This document shows positions 24,498 through 33,639 of a stretch of 64,000 nucleotides of DNA, one piece after another (the first letter of the stretch is position 1; each line of letters opens with the position of its first letter). The position numbers and the translations under genes were made by a program. Source of the stretch: Natronorubrum texcoconense (GTDB lineage: Archaea; Halobacteriota; Halobacteria; Halobacteriales; Natrialbaceae); contig NZ_FNFE01000006.1 in NCBI RefSeq assembly GCF_900100335.1, positions 237,716 to 301,715 of the forward strand, given 5' to 3'. Under the pieces are notes generated by a model. The model was not told the DNA's origin. It was given only the letters and a program-made list of their open reading frames with translations, and ran no database searches.

Positions 24498-27230
24498 CTA
24501 CGTCTCGGAGCGCGCCGCTGGAAGCGTCACCGAGAACGTCGAGCCCTCGCCGGGCTCGGAGTCGACCCAGATCGTCCCGCCGTGGCGTTCGACGATCCGC
24601 TGACACAGCGCGAGCCCGATCCCCGTTCCCTGATACTCGTCGCGAGCGTGGAGGCGCTCGAACACCTCGAAGATGCGATTCTGCTCGCCGGGTTCGATGC
24701 CGATTCCCTCGTCGTGAACCGAAACGATCCACTCCGTACCCGCCCGTTCCGCCGAGACGTGCACTCGCGGCGATTCGTCCCCGCTGTAGGTCAGCGCGTT
24801 ACTCAACAGGTTCTGGAAGACCTGTCGCAACTGTCCGGCGTCGCCCTGAACCTGGGGCAACGATTCGACGGCGATCGCCGCTCCTTCCTCCTCGATCTGG
24901 AGCCGGAGTTGCTCGCGGGCCGACGTCACGACAGACTCGAGGTCGACCGGCTCGAACGGGTCGCCCCGCGTCTCGACCCGCGAGTACGCCAACAATCCCT
25001 GGATCATCTCCCGCATGCGGTCCGCGCCGTCGACGGCGAACGCGAGGAACTCCTCGGCGTCCGAATCGAACTCGTCACTGTACCGTTTTTCGAGCAACTG
25101 GAGGTAGCTCGAGACCATCCGTAACGGCTCCTGGAGATCGTGACTGGCCGCGTAGGCGAACTGCTCGAGACGCTGGTTCGAGTCCTCGAGTTTGGCGACC
25201 GTCTCCTCAAGTCGGCGCTGGTACTCGCGTCGCTCGGTGACATCGGTGAGCGTGACGACGCCCCGACGGACCGACCCCGACTCGTCTCTGACCGGCATCC
25301 CGTGGGCCAGCACGATTCGTTGATCGCCGTTCCCATTCTCGAGTTCGTAAACGTGGGGCTCCGTGAGTTCCTCGCCCTCGAGGACCCTGAACATCGCCCA
25401 CTCGTCGTCGGCGACCGGCTCGCCGGTGTCGGCCCAGCGTCCCGAATGCCGGGCGTAGTCCTCGATGGCATCCGTTTCGGGCGGTCCCTCTCCCCAGATG
25501 TCGATCGCCGTTTCGTTCACCTCGAGGAGCCGACCGTCCGCGTCCGCGACCTCGACGCCGACGGGCAACACCTCGAACAGCGTCTCGAACTGGTCTCTGT
25601 GGTCCTGTAGGGATCGCTCGGCTCGCTTTCGGTCCGTGATGTCAGTGACGGCACCGAGGAACGTCTCGGGGTCGTCCTCGGCGTCGCACTCGACGTGGCC
25701 GCGGGAGACGACCCACCGAACGTCGCCGTCGGCGTTTCGGACCCGGTACTCCGCCTCGTAGCTGCCGCCGGTCTCGATCGCCTCTTCGACGGCCTCGTCG
25801 ATCCGCTCGCGGTCGGCGGCGTGGATCGACGACATGATCTCCTCGTCGTCGACGCCATCGCCTGCCGCCTCGGGATCGACGCCGAACAGGTCGGCGAACG
25901 TCGCGTCCGTGACCATCCGGTCCTCGGCGAGGTCCCACACCCAGGTCCCGACCGCACCGGCTTCCGTCGCCGCCTCCAGCCGCGCTTTCGTTTCGCGCAG
26001 ATCCCGTTCCCGCGCACGCCGGTCGGTGACGTCCCGTGCGATCGCGATGCCGGCGAACACCGCACCCCGACCGTCGGTGACTGGAACGACGTGAATCTGC
26101 CACGTTCGACCGGCGTACTCGAGTTCGGCCGTCCGTTCGTCGCCCTCGAGTGCGGCCCGACAGATCGTTTCCGCCGAGTCGCCGAACTCGCCCTCCCAAA
26201 CGGCTCGAACGCGGTTCCCCTCGAGGTCGTCGGGGTCGACGGGCAGCTCCTCGAACGCCTTCCCCGCCGCCAGCGTGTAGCGGAGGTCGTCGTCGAACAT
26301 CGTGACGATCCCGTCCGGGAACTGCTCGGCGAGGGTGCGGTAGCGCCGTTCGCTCTGGCGGAGTTTGCGTTCCCGAACCTTTCGATCGGTGATGTCTCGG
26401 AAGTACACCGAGAGCCCGGTTTCGGACGGATACGCTCGCACCTCGAACCAGGCGTCGATGGGATCCGGATAGTACTCCTCGAAGGCGACGGTCTCCTGTC
26501 GGTCCATCGCGTGCCGGTACTTCGATTCGAATTTCCGCCCGACCGCGTCTGGAAACGCCTCCCAGATGTTCGTCCCGACGAGTTCGCGACCGCTCGGATT
26601 GATGAGGTCGTGTGCCGACGTGTTCAGGTACGAGAAGTTCCACTCCTCGTCGAGCGAAAAGAAGGCGTCCGAGATTCGGCCGTACATCTCCTCGAGTTCG
26701 TTCTGTGCGCGCTCGTTTTCGACGGCCGACGCGAGGACGTTCGCGACGCTCTGGACGAAGTTCGCGTCGTGTTCGGTGAACTCCCGAGACTCGGTCGTGT
26801 GCGCCCCGAGGATACCCCACGGCTCCTCGACGGAGCCGATGACGACGCTGATCCCGCTGACGACGTCGTGATCGTGTAACAGCTCCGGTCCCGAAAAGCG
26901 CTCCTCCGTCCGTAGGTCGTCGACGACGACGGGCTCTCTCGAGATGAGCGTGTAGCCCGCCTGCGAGTCCAGATCGGTCGGAACCGTCGCCGATCCGACG
27001 AGCCCCTCCCGCCAGCCGACGCCGTTTCGGAGGAGCACCTCGTCCCCGCCGGGGAAGAGTTCGAGAACCTTGCAGTACTCGACGCCTAGCGTCTTGGCGA
27101 CGGCGACCGACGCGGCGTGCATCAGTTCGTCGAGGTCGTCGAGTTCCAACGCCTTCTGTCCGAGGTCAGCGACGACTTCCTGCTGGTGGATCCGCACTTG
27201 GAGCACCTCATCGGTCGCCGACGTATCCAT
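24498..27230 (-). CDS. Multi-PAS hybrid sensor histidine kinase with GAF domain
   Basis: The 910-residue soluble kinase has a GAF domain (about 25-175), four PAS/PAC domains (about 182-290, 296-405, 415-535 and 545-670), a HisKA dimerisation helix with phospho-acceptor H697 in AASHDLQEPLR, and an HATPase_c domain. The latter shows an N-box (QNLLSNALTYSG near 806-817) and G-boxes (DEGIGIEP, GTGIGLALC). There is no transmembrane segment and no receiver domain, so it must signal to a separate receiver such as the stand-alone one at 6.6 kb or another. PAS domains may bind heme or flavin. The start is the ATG at 27230, although the frame is open further upstream. Confidence 0.92.
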   Translation of the reverse strand: MDTSATDEVLQVRIHQQEVVADLGQKALELDDLDELMHAASVAVAKTLGVEYCKVLELFPGGDEVLLRNGVGWREGLVGSATVPTDLDSQAGYTLISREPVVVDDLRTEERFSGPELLHDHDVVSGISVVIGSVEEPWGILGAHTTESREFTEHDANFVQSVANVLASAVENERAQNELEEMYGRISDAFFSLDEEWNFSYLNTSAHDLINPSGRELVGTNIWEAFPDAVGRKFESKYRHAMDRQETVAFEEYYPDPIDAWFEVRAYPSETGLSVYFRDITDRKVRERKLRQSERRYRTLAEQFPDGIVTMFDDDLRYTLAAGKAFEELPVDPDDLEGNRVRAVWEGEFGDSAETICRAALEGDERTAELEYAGRTWQIHVVPVTDGRGAVFAGIAIARDVTDRRARERDLRETKARLEAATEAGAVGTWVWDLAEDRMVTDATFADLFGVDPEAAGDGVDDEEIMSSIHAADRERIDEAVEEAIETGGSYEAEYRVRNADGDVRWVVSRGHVECDAEDDPETFLGAVTDITDRKRAERSLQDHRDQFETLFEVLPVGVEVADADGRLLEVNETAIDIWGEGPPETDAIEDYARHSGRWADTGEPVADDEWAMFRVLEGEELTEPHVYELENGNGDQRIVLAHGMPVRDESGSVRRGVVTLTDVTERREYQRRLEETVAKLEDSNQRLEQFAYAASHDLQEPLRMVSSYLQLLEKRYSDEFDSDAEEFLAFAVDGADRMREMIQGLLAYSRVETRGDPFEPVDLESVVTSAREQLRLQIEEEGAAIAVESLPQVQGDAGQLRQVFQNLLSNALTYSGDESPRVHVSAERAGTEWIVSVHDEGIGIEPGEQNRIFEVFERLHARDEYQGTGIGLALCQRIVERHGGTIWVDSEPGEGSTFSVTLPAARSET

Positions 27231-27352
27231 GCTACCAGCGATAGTGATGGGATCAGTGTAAGCGTTACTCTTGAACACCCTCGCCGCAAACCGTCGTCTT
27301 TCGCCGACGATCCACGTCACGGATCGGACGGGTAACTCGAGCGAATCGGCCG

Positions 27353-27829
27353 TCAGCTGCCGAGCGTAATCGCCTCGTCGGCCGCGTTCTGCAGCGCGTC
27401 CGAGCGGCCGTGTGACCCGGGTGCGACGGCGATCGTTTCGACGCCGACGGTCCCCGCGTACTCGAGGGCGGGTTTGAAGTCCGTATCTCGGGAGGCGATC
27501 GCTAGCCGGTCGATGGTTCCCTCGCTGCACAACGCGGTCGCGTCGACGGCGAGTTTGACGTCGACGTCGCCGCTGGTGATGATCACTTCGAAGCCGCGGG
27601 CCTCGGCGGCCTGAATGAGACCCGGCGTGGCGTGCTCGTCGAGATAGAGGCGGATTACGCCGACGTGCCCGAGATCGCGGGCGACGTCGCGAAGATCGTT
27701 CAGGTCGACGTCGAACTCGTCCCGCAGGACGTTCGGCCCGTCGACGAGCAGGCCCACCGTCGGCTCGGTCTCGAGTTCGGGGTCGGGTCCCGCGAGGCGG
27801 GCAAGACGGGCGCGAACGCGGTCGAACAT
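27353..27829 (-). CDS. NYN-domain (PIN-like) protein, TIGR00288-like
   Basis: The 158-residue protein has the NYN fold pattern. An N-terminal acidic strand GLLVDGPNVLR is followed by RLYLDEHATPGLIQAAEARGFEV, a central GDVDVKLAVDATAL and a fourth acidic cluster in RLAIASRDTDFKPAL. These aspartates would bind metal as in PIN RNases. A nuclease role in RNA processing is plausible but unproven. It lies upstream of the kinase gene on the same strand, with about 120 bases between. Confidence 0.85.
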   Translation of the reverse strand: MFDRVRARLARLAGPDPELETEPTVGLLVDGPNVLRDEFDVDLNDLRDVARDLGHVGVIRLYLDEHATPGLIQAAEARGFEVIITSGDVDVKLAVDATALCSEGTIDRLAIASRDTDFKPALEYAGTVGVETIAVAPGSHGRSDALQNAADEAITLGS

Positions 27830-28147
27830 GCTCGAGCGTTTCCGGGGCCACGAAATAGGTGTGACGGAACGAGACGGCGCTCCGAACGCTTCCGACCGAC
27901 GGGTGAGACGCTCCCGCTACCGATCCGCTGTCGTGGCCGAATCCGTGACATCAGTGTCAGCTCGAAAACAACGCCAGATGTGTTGTTTCGATGCCTTCCG
28001 GCCGCATAAACGGCCAACTGCATACATTCATCGTTTATCTACCAATTATCTTCTGTGCTGATACGTTCACTCGTATACAATGTTGAATAAACAAAGTTTC
28101 CGTTCGGTAAGATTTTACTAATTTCAGTGTTTGATGACTGTCAGCGG
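27830..28147. other. Intergenic region with AT-rich promoter of the subtilase
   Basis: The gap is divergent between the NYN gene and the subtilase gene. Its right half (about 28000-28135) is much more AT-rich than the window average and carries the subtilase promoter. No gene is seen. Confidence 0.6.
28111..28121 (+). promoter_or_regulatory. TATA-like box for the secreted subtilase gene
   Basis: GATTTTACTAA is centred about 32 bases upstream of the ATG at 28148, in the AT-rich spacer. Confidence 0.45.
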
Positions 28148-30298
28148 ATGACACAAGACGATTCGGCGGACGACGGCTCGAATACGACGTACAATCGGCG
28201 GCGATTCTTAACCGGAACGGGGACGGTCGCCGCAGGCGGACTGATCGGCTCGAGCGGGCTGGCGAGCGCGACGCCGGGTCGCAACCCGGGTCCGAAGAAG
28301 GACGAACTCATCATCGGTATCTCGCCGTCGGTGTCGGACATCGAGAACGAAATCGGACCGCAGATCCCCGGCGACGCGTGGATCGAGCACACGAACGAGA
28401 CGATCCACTACGCGATCATCTCTCTCCCGGAAGAAACGCCGGAGTCGACTCGCGACTCACTCATCGACACGCTCACGAACATCGATCGGATCGAGTACGC
28501 AGAAGAGAACGCGACGCTCGAGGCGCTCAGCGCGCCCAACGATCCCCACTACGGCTCCCAGCACGCACCCCAGCAGGTCAACTGCGAGACGGCGTGGGAG
28601 ACGACCTACGGGAGCGGCGACGTCACGATCTCCATCGTCGACCAGGGTATCCAGTACGATCACCCGGTGCTCGAGGAGAATATGGACGATAGCGTCTCGA
28701 ACTACGGACGCGAGTTCGTCAGCGGCGGCAGCGATCCGTACCCGATCGCCGGCGACGAACAACACGGGACCCACGTCGGGGGCATCGCCGGCGGCGGAAC
28801 GAACAACGGCACCGGCCACGCCGGGATCAGCAACTGTTCGTTGCTCTCCGCTCGAGCGCTCAATCGGCAGGGTCGGGGCTCGCTCTCCGACATCGCCGAC
28901 GCGGTCCAGTGGTCGGTCGACGTCGGCGCGGATATCGTCAACCTCTCGCTGGGCTCCTCGAGCAACCATCGAACGCTCCGTCGGGCCTGTCGGTACGCCG
29001 TCGACAACGACGTGCTGGTCGTCGCGGCCGCCGGCAATTCGGGGTCGTACGGCGTCGCGTACCCGGCGGCCTACGACGACGTCGTCGCCGTCTCGGCGCT
29101 CACGGCCAACAATTCGCTCGCATCGTTCTCAAACAGAGGATCACAGATCGACCTCGCGGCGCCCGGTACCCGTCTCATCTCGGCGATTCCCTGGAACCGC
29201 TACACTCGAATGTCGGGCACGTCGATGGCGGCACCGGTCGTCGCCGGCGTCGCCGGGCTGGTGCTGTCGGCTTATCCGGGGCTGTCGGGTACCGAGTTGC
29301 GCGAGCACCTGCAGTCGACGGCCGTCGACGTCGGCCTCTCCTCGAACGCGCAGGGTCACGGTCGTGTCGACGCCGGCGAGGCGGTAACCACCGTTCCCGA
29401 CGGCTACGACGGTGACGAGCGCGACGGCGAGGAAGACGACGAATCGGACGACGACGAACAGGACGACGCGGCGGGTCGCCTGCTCGCGTTCGTCACCGAG
29501 CCCGACGCCGACACCGCGCGCTACGAGTTCACGGTCGAGGGTACCGTCGAGTTCGCCGACGCGCCGTACGACAGCCCGTCCGGCAGGAACATTGAGGGCG
29601 GAACGTACACGGCCGAAGATTTCATCGACGAAGAGGGTGAGACGGTCCGCGCCGGCGGAATCACCGGCGGCGGATACGGCGATGCGTTCTACGTCGACGG
29701 CCCCGTGACGTCGATCGATATTGACCAGCCCGACGTGATGTGGGTCGAACTCGACAGGGAGGAACTGACCCCTGAGGAGGTCATCGACGAAACCGGTGGT
29801 GACCCTGACGAGGACGAGCCTGATGAAGACGAACCTGACGAGGACGAGCCTGATGAAGACGAACCTGACGAGGACGAACCCAACGGTGACGAACCTGACG
29901 AAGACGAACCCGACGGTGACGAACCTGACGAAGACGAACCCGACGAAGACGACGAAGAATCCAGGTGTGGCAACGAAACCGCGAGCGAACGCTTCGACGG
30001 CGAACTCGACGCCGGCTGGACCGGCGACGGCAACCGGCACACGTACTCGCTGCAGACGGACGACCCGTGTTCGGCGACGCTCACGCTCGAGGGACCGTCG
30101 GACGCCGACTTCGACCTCTACGTGACTATCGGCGGTCTGCCGCCGAGCAGATGGATCCACGACGAATCGTCGACGGGGTCGGGCGCTTCCGAGGAACTGT
30201 CACTCGAGCTCTCGGGCGACGGAGACCTCAGAATGCAGGTATACACCGACAGCGACAGCGGCGAGTACGAGCTTCGAATCGACGAGCGGGGGCGATAA
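28148..30298 (+). CDS. Secreted halolysin-like subtilisin protease (S8) with acidic repeat linker and PPC-like tail
   Basis: The 716-residue preproprotein opens with a Tat signal (NRRRFLTGTGTVAAGG, about 16-31) ending near ASA at 39-41. An inhibitor-like propeptide follows (to about 128). The S8 catalytic domain has D165 (VDQGIQ), H206 (QHGTHVGG), oxyanion N297 (AAGNSG) and S359 (GTSMAAP). An extension of unknown fold follows (about 450-545), then ten PDEDE-type pentapeptides (553-602) and a C-terminal PPC-like beta domain with two cysteines. It should be an extracellular protease. An ATG 21 bases upstream (28127) is in frame but less likely. Confidence 0.92.
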   Translation: MTQDDSADDGSNTTYNRRRFLTGTGTVAAGGLIGSSGLASATPGRNPGPKKDELIIGISPSVSDIENEIGPQIPGDAWIEHTNETIHYAIISLPEETPESTRDSLIDTLTNIDRIEYAEENATLEALSAPNDPHYGSQHAPQQVNCETAWETTYGSGDVTISIVDQGIQYDHPVLEENMDDSVSNYGREFVSGGSDPYPIAGDEQHGTHVGGIAGGGTNNGTGHAGISNCSLLSARALNRQGRGSLSDIADAVQWSVDVGADIVNLSLGSSSNHRTLRRACRYAVDNDVLVVAAAGNSGSYGVAYPAAYDDVVAVSALTANNSLASFSNRGSQIDLAAPGTRLISAIPWNRYTRMSGTSMAAPVVAGVAGLVLSAYPGLSGTELREHLQSTAVDVGLSSNAQGHGRVDAGEAVTTVPDGYDGDERDGEEDDESDDDEQDDAAGRLLAFVTEPDADTARYEFTVEGTVEFADAPYDSPSGRNIEGGTYTAEDFIDEEGETVRAGGITGGGYGDAFYVDGPVTSIDIDQPDVMWVELDREELTPEEVIDETGGDPDEDEPDEDEPDEDEPDEDEPDEDEPNGDEPDEDEPDGDEPDEDEPDEDDEESRCGNETASERFDGELDAGWTGDGNRHTYSLQTDDPCSATLTLEGPSDADFDLYVTIGGLPPSRWIHDESSTGSGASEELSLELSGDGDLRMQVYTDSDSGEYELRIDERGR
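29804..29953 (+). repeat. Ten tandem 15-bp units encoding Pro-Asp-Glu-rich linker
   Basis: Ten contiguous 15-base units encode PDEDE or close variants (PNGDE, PDGDE, PDEDD) inside the subtilase gene. Synonymous changes alternate between some neighbouring units, which suggests growth by duplication of 30-base pairs of units. Copy number could vary between strains. Confidence 0.9.
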
Positions 30299-30695
30299 CT
30301 GTGTCGTAGCGACACCGGCACGGCGGGTTCGGTCTCGTGTCGGGGCGTCGTCGTTCACTCGCTAGGCGTAGTGAACTCTCGAGTGTAGACAACGGGAGCT
30401 GAAGACGAGTGTTCTGCTCTCGCTGGCAACGGTGATTGCCACATCCTCCCCAGCCGATTCGCTCGCTCACGAGTTCGCTCACTCATCCCTCGCGCAATTT
30501 CGGCTCGCGCCTCACTATTCGTTCGCCGCGACCCAGCGCGCGCCACCGCAGGGTGGATTGATCGGCTCTAGCGATGTGTGCTCACCTCTACTGACCGGCT
30601 CGTACGAGTCCGAACCGTCAGTTGGCCTGCAAAAACCCCGTTTTCGCCGCCGCCCGACGAAAAGACATTACTACTCCGCGGGAGATGATCCGCAT
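30299..30695. other. Intergenic region of about 400 bases upstream of gcvT
   Basis: No gene is supportable. A stretch around 30437-30525 contains repeated TCGCTC/CTCACT units, including two similar 13-base copies near 30458-30486. Such sequence may be a dispersed haloarchaeal repeat. The gcvT promoter is at the right end. Confidence 0.5.
30666..30673 (+). promoter_or_regulatory. TATA-like box for gcvT
   Basis: CATTACTA is centred about 27 bases before the ATG at 30696. Confidence 0.45.
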
Positions 30696-31802
30696 ATGCC
30701 GCTTCAGACGCCGCCGTTACGTGGGGTTCACGCCGAGCGAGGCGCGAAGTTCACGGAGTTTGGCGGCTGGGATATGCCGGTCGAGTTCGATTCGATCCGG
30801 ACGGAACACGAGGCCGTCCGCGAGGACGTCGGCATCTTCGACGTCTCGCATATGGGCCAGATTCACGTCACCGGACCGGACGCGACCGAGTTGATGCAAC
30901 GGCTCACCTCGAACGACGTCCGCCGACTCGAGGTCGGTGACTCCCAGTACGCCGTGATCACCGACGAGGAGGGACACATCATCGACGACACCGTCGTCTA
31001 CCGGCTGCCGGACGACGACGAAGCCGTCGGCGAGCCGACCTACCTCTTCGTTCCCAACGCCGGAACCGACGAGGCGACTCACGAACGGTGGATCAGCTAC
31101 CGCAACGAGTGGGACCTCGAGGCGACCGTCGACAACCGAACCGACGAGTACGCCATGTTCGCGGTTCAGGGACCGAACGCGGCCGACCTCGTCGCGGACG
31201 TCACCGAGGAGTCGGTCACCGACCTCTCCCGCTTCGAGGCCCGGTACGGGACGATCGACGACGTCAGCTGCTGGATCGCCCGGACGGGCTACACCGGCGA
31301 GGACGGCTTCGAACTGATCGTTCCGTGGTCGGAAGCCGAACGAACCTGGTCGCTGTTCGACTGCCAGCCCTGCGGACTCGGCGCTCGAGACACGCTGCGG
31401 ATCGAAGCCGGACTCCTGCTGGCCGGCCAGGACTTCGACCTCGAGTCGAACCCGCGAACTCCCTACGAAGCCGGCATCGGCTTCACGGTCGCGCTGGACA
31501 CCGAGTTCGTCGGCCGGGACGCCCTCGAAAAGGTCAGCGAGGAGGGAAGCGAGGAGCGACTCGTCGGCTTCCAGCTGATCGACCGCGGCGTCCCCCGCCA
31601 CGGCTACGACATCACGAACACCGAGGGCCGGGTCGTCGGCACCGTCACGAGCGGGACGATGAGTCCGTCGCTCGAGAAAGCGATCGGGCTCGGATACGTG
31701 CCGACCGAGTACGCGGAGCCGGGAACGACCTTACAGGTCGTCGTTCGCGGCCAGTCCAAAAAGGCAAGAGTTGAAACGACACCCTTCATCGATACCGTAT
31801 AA
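30696..31802 (+). CDS. gcvT: Glycine cleavage system T protein (aminomethyltransferase)
   Basis: The 368-residue protein starts [30 protein letters not shown], the standard GcvT N-terminus, with VSHMGQ near 50-55 and [12 protein letters not shown] near 200-211. It transfers the aminomethyl group from lipoylated GcvH to tetrahydrofolate, yielding methylene-THF and ammonia. It is followed after 2 bases by gcvH, so they form an operon. The glycine decarboxylase P subunits are not in the window. Confidence 0.95.
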   Translation: MPLQTPPLRGVHAERGAKFTEFGGWDMPVEFDSIRTEHEAVREDVGIFDVSHMGQIHVTGPDATELMQRLTSNDVRRLEVGDSQYAVITDEEGHIIDDTVVYRLPDDDEAVGEPTYLFVPNAGTDEATHERWISYRNEWDLEATVDNRTDEYAMFAVQGPNAADLVADVTEESVTDLSRFEARYGTIDDVSCWIARTGYTGEDGFELIVPWSEAERTWSLFDCQPCGLGARDTLRIEAGLLLAGQDFDLESNPRTPYEAGIGFTVALDTEFVGRDALEKVSEEGSEERLVGFQLIDRGVPRHGYDITNTEGRVVGTVTSGTMSPSLEKAIGLGYVPTEYAEPGTTLQVVVRGQSKKARVETTPFIDTV

Positions 31803-31804
31803 CT

Positions 31805-32188
31805 ATGAGTTTCGAAATTCCCGACGACAGACGCTATCTGGAATCGCACGAGTGGGCACTCGAAGAAAACGGCACCGTTCGAGTCGGCATCTCCGACTTC
31901 GCACAGGACGAACTCGGCGACGTGGTCTTCGTCGAACTCCCCGAGACCGGCGACGACCTCACGCAGGAAGACGAGTTCGGCGTCATCGAGTCCATCAAGG
32001 CCGTCTCGGACCTCTACGCGCCGGTCAGCGGCGAGGTCACGGCCGTCAACGAGGACCTGTTCGACGCCCCCGAGCTCGTCAACGAGGATCCGTTCGGCGA
32101 GGGCTGGATGCTCGAGATCGACGCCGACGACACCGACGAACTCGAGGCACTGCTGAGCGCCGAGGAGTACGAAGATCAGATCGCCTGA
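31805..32188 (+). CDS. gcvH: Glycine cleavage system H protein
   Basis: The 127-residue lipoyl-carrier protein shows the lipoylation motif [20 protein letters not shown] with the acceptor Lys near residue 66, and the N-terminal YLESHEWA motif. It carries the aminomethyl intermediate between the P, T and L proteins. It is co-transcribed with gcvT. The next gene downstream is unrelated, so the usual haloarchaeal gcvPA/gcvPB continuation is missing here. Confidence 0.95.
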   Translation: MSFEIPDDRRYLESHEWALEENGTVRVGISDFAQDELGDVVFVELPETGDDLTQEDEFGVIESIKAVSDLYAPVSGEVTAVNEDLFDAPELVNEDPFGEGWMLEIDADDTDELEALLSAEEYEDQIA

Positions 32189-32278
32189 GCGCCGCTGCGC
32201 TCGACCGACAAACCAGGTCCGATCCCTTATCCGAAAGATGTACTGTCACTCATCGAGTACTGTTTGCAGTAGCACACT

Positions 32279-33427
32279 ATGCCGGTCCCGTCATCGGACG
32301 TCCTCGCCTACTCGTCGATCACGGGATTGGACCTCCTCGCACTCCTCTTGCTTCTCCACGTCTGGCTCGTCGGCGTCGGCCTCGCGGCCTACAGCGAAAG
32401 ATCCGGGCTCCCCTGGAGTCAACGCATCGATCTCGGTATCCGCCAGTACGCGTTGCTCGCGTTGCTCGCGACGGTCGTCGCCTGGCTCCCGTTCGCGCTC
32501 GGCGACACGTACCCAATCGCGCTCGGCGGCGCTCGAAGTGAGCGACGGCTCGCTATCGTCCTGTTGATCGGGAGTTTCGCCGCGGTCTGGGCTGGATTCT
32601 ACTACGCGGGCGGCGCGGTGACCTCCCTCCGATCGTACGCCGCCGTCCGACGAACGCCCGTCGTCGACGCCGCCGCCGTCGAGACGGGGCGTGTCCAGGT
32701 TTCGGGAACGGTTCGAACATCGACGGACTCGCGCGAAGCTCCCCTCTCCGGTCGCGACGCGGTCTGTTACGACCTGACCGTCGCTCGAGACCTCGTCGAA
32801 GACGAGTCGACGTCGGACGGCGACGGCGTCGATACCGGTGGTTCGACCGGCCTGCTCTCGTCGGCGTTTCGGGAAACGATCCCCGTCGACGACGTCCGAA
32901 CGACGTTCGTCCTGGAGGACGAAACCGGCCGGATCGCCGTCGACCCGACGGACGCCGCGCTCCGACTCGAAACCGAGACGACGGCGGTCGTCCCCAACGG
33001 TGACCGCCCGTCCGGTTCGCTGCTCCGATATCTCGTCCGTGAGACCGAGTACGAGGCGACCGAGCGCCGAGAGCGCTACCGAGAAACGAGGATCGAACCG
33101 GGTGACGAACTGTCGGTTATTGGCGTCGCTCGTCCCGACTCGTCCACCGAGTCGATCGACACTGCGGAACTAATCTCACGAGGGGAGTCGAGGGACAGCA
33201 GCGAGAGGGACGCCGAATCCGGACCAACGTCGAAGGCCAATTCGCGTCTGACGTCGCTCCCGACGATTACGGCCAGCGACTCGTTCGGCGAGTTCGTCGT
33301 CGCCAGCGGGTGCGAACGCAGCGTCGACCGCCAGTTTCGGCGAACGATCGCCGGTTGTACGCTCGCGGCGGTCGCGTTGACTGGAACGGGAATCAGTCTC
33401 CTGTGGCTCCTGGCCGGCCACGGCTGA
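32279..33427 (+). CDS. Membrane protein with GIDE/MUL1-like domain
   Basis: The 382-residue protein has three N-terminal hydrophobic spans (about 17-38, 55-75 and 92-112). A cytosolic or external beta-rich domain follows (about 130-285) with PLSGRDAVCYDLTV, then TTFVLEDETGRIAVDP and IEPGDELSVIGVARP. This pattern matches the GIDE domain of the eukaryotic mitochondrial E3 ligase MUL1. A final single helix closes the protein. The RING finger of MUL1 is absent, so ubiquitin ligase activity is not implied. Function is unknown. Confidence 0.7.
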   Translation: MPVPSSDVLAYSSITGLDLLALLLLLHVWLVGVGLAAYSERSGLPWSQRIDLGIRQYALLALLATVVAWLPFALGDTYPIALGGARSERRLAIVLLIGSFAAVWAGFYYAGGAVTSLRSYAAVRRTPVVDAAAVETGRVQVSGTVRTSTDSREAPLSGRDAVCYDLTVARDLVEDESTSDGDGVDTGGSTGLLSSAFRETIPVDDVRTTFVLEDETGRIAVDPTDAALRLETETTAVVPNGDRPSGSLLRYLVRETEYEATERRERYRETRIEPGDELSVIGVARPDSSTESIDTAELISRGESRDSSERDAESGPTSKANSRLTSLPTITASDSFGEFVVASGCERSVDRQFRRTIAGCTLAAVALTGTGISLLWLLAGHG

Positions 33428-33436
33428 TCGGTCGGC

Positions 33437-33634
33437 TCAGTCGGCGGCTTCGTCCGTCGGCGAGTCGGCTCGGTTCATCAAGACCAACGCCGTTCCCGAC
33501 AGCAGTACCATCGCGGTTCCCCAGACGACCCAGACGATCGCGCTCTCCGTTTGCACCGTCAGCATCAGGGTGATGGTGAAAACAACCGTCAACGCGACCG
33601 TCAGCCGTTCGGCCCGGTCGAGTCGTTCGAGCAT
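33437..33634 (-). CDS. Small two-helix membrane protein downstream of an HTH regulator
   Basis: The 65-residue protein has two hydrophobic helices (VALTVVFTITLMLTVQ and IVWVVWGTAMVLLSGTALVLM). It starts 5 bases after the stop of the XRE-type regulator gene on the same strand, so the two are probably co-transcribed. No family is recognised. Confidence 0.65.
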   Translation of the reverse strand: MLERLDRAERLTVALTVVFTITLMLTVQTESAIVWVVWGTAMVLLSGTALVLMNRADSPTDEAAD

Positions 33635-33639
33635 GTCGA

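Noticed and set aside
29141..30160. Minus-strand frame over the subtilase repeats rich in FVFVRFV
   Set aside because: It is the antisense of the acidic repeat linker and an artefact of base composition.
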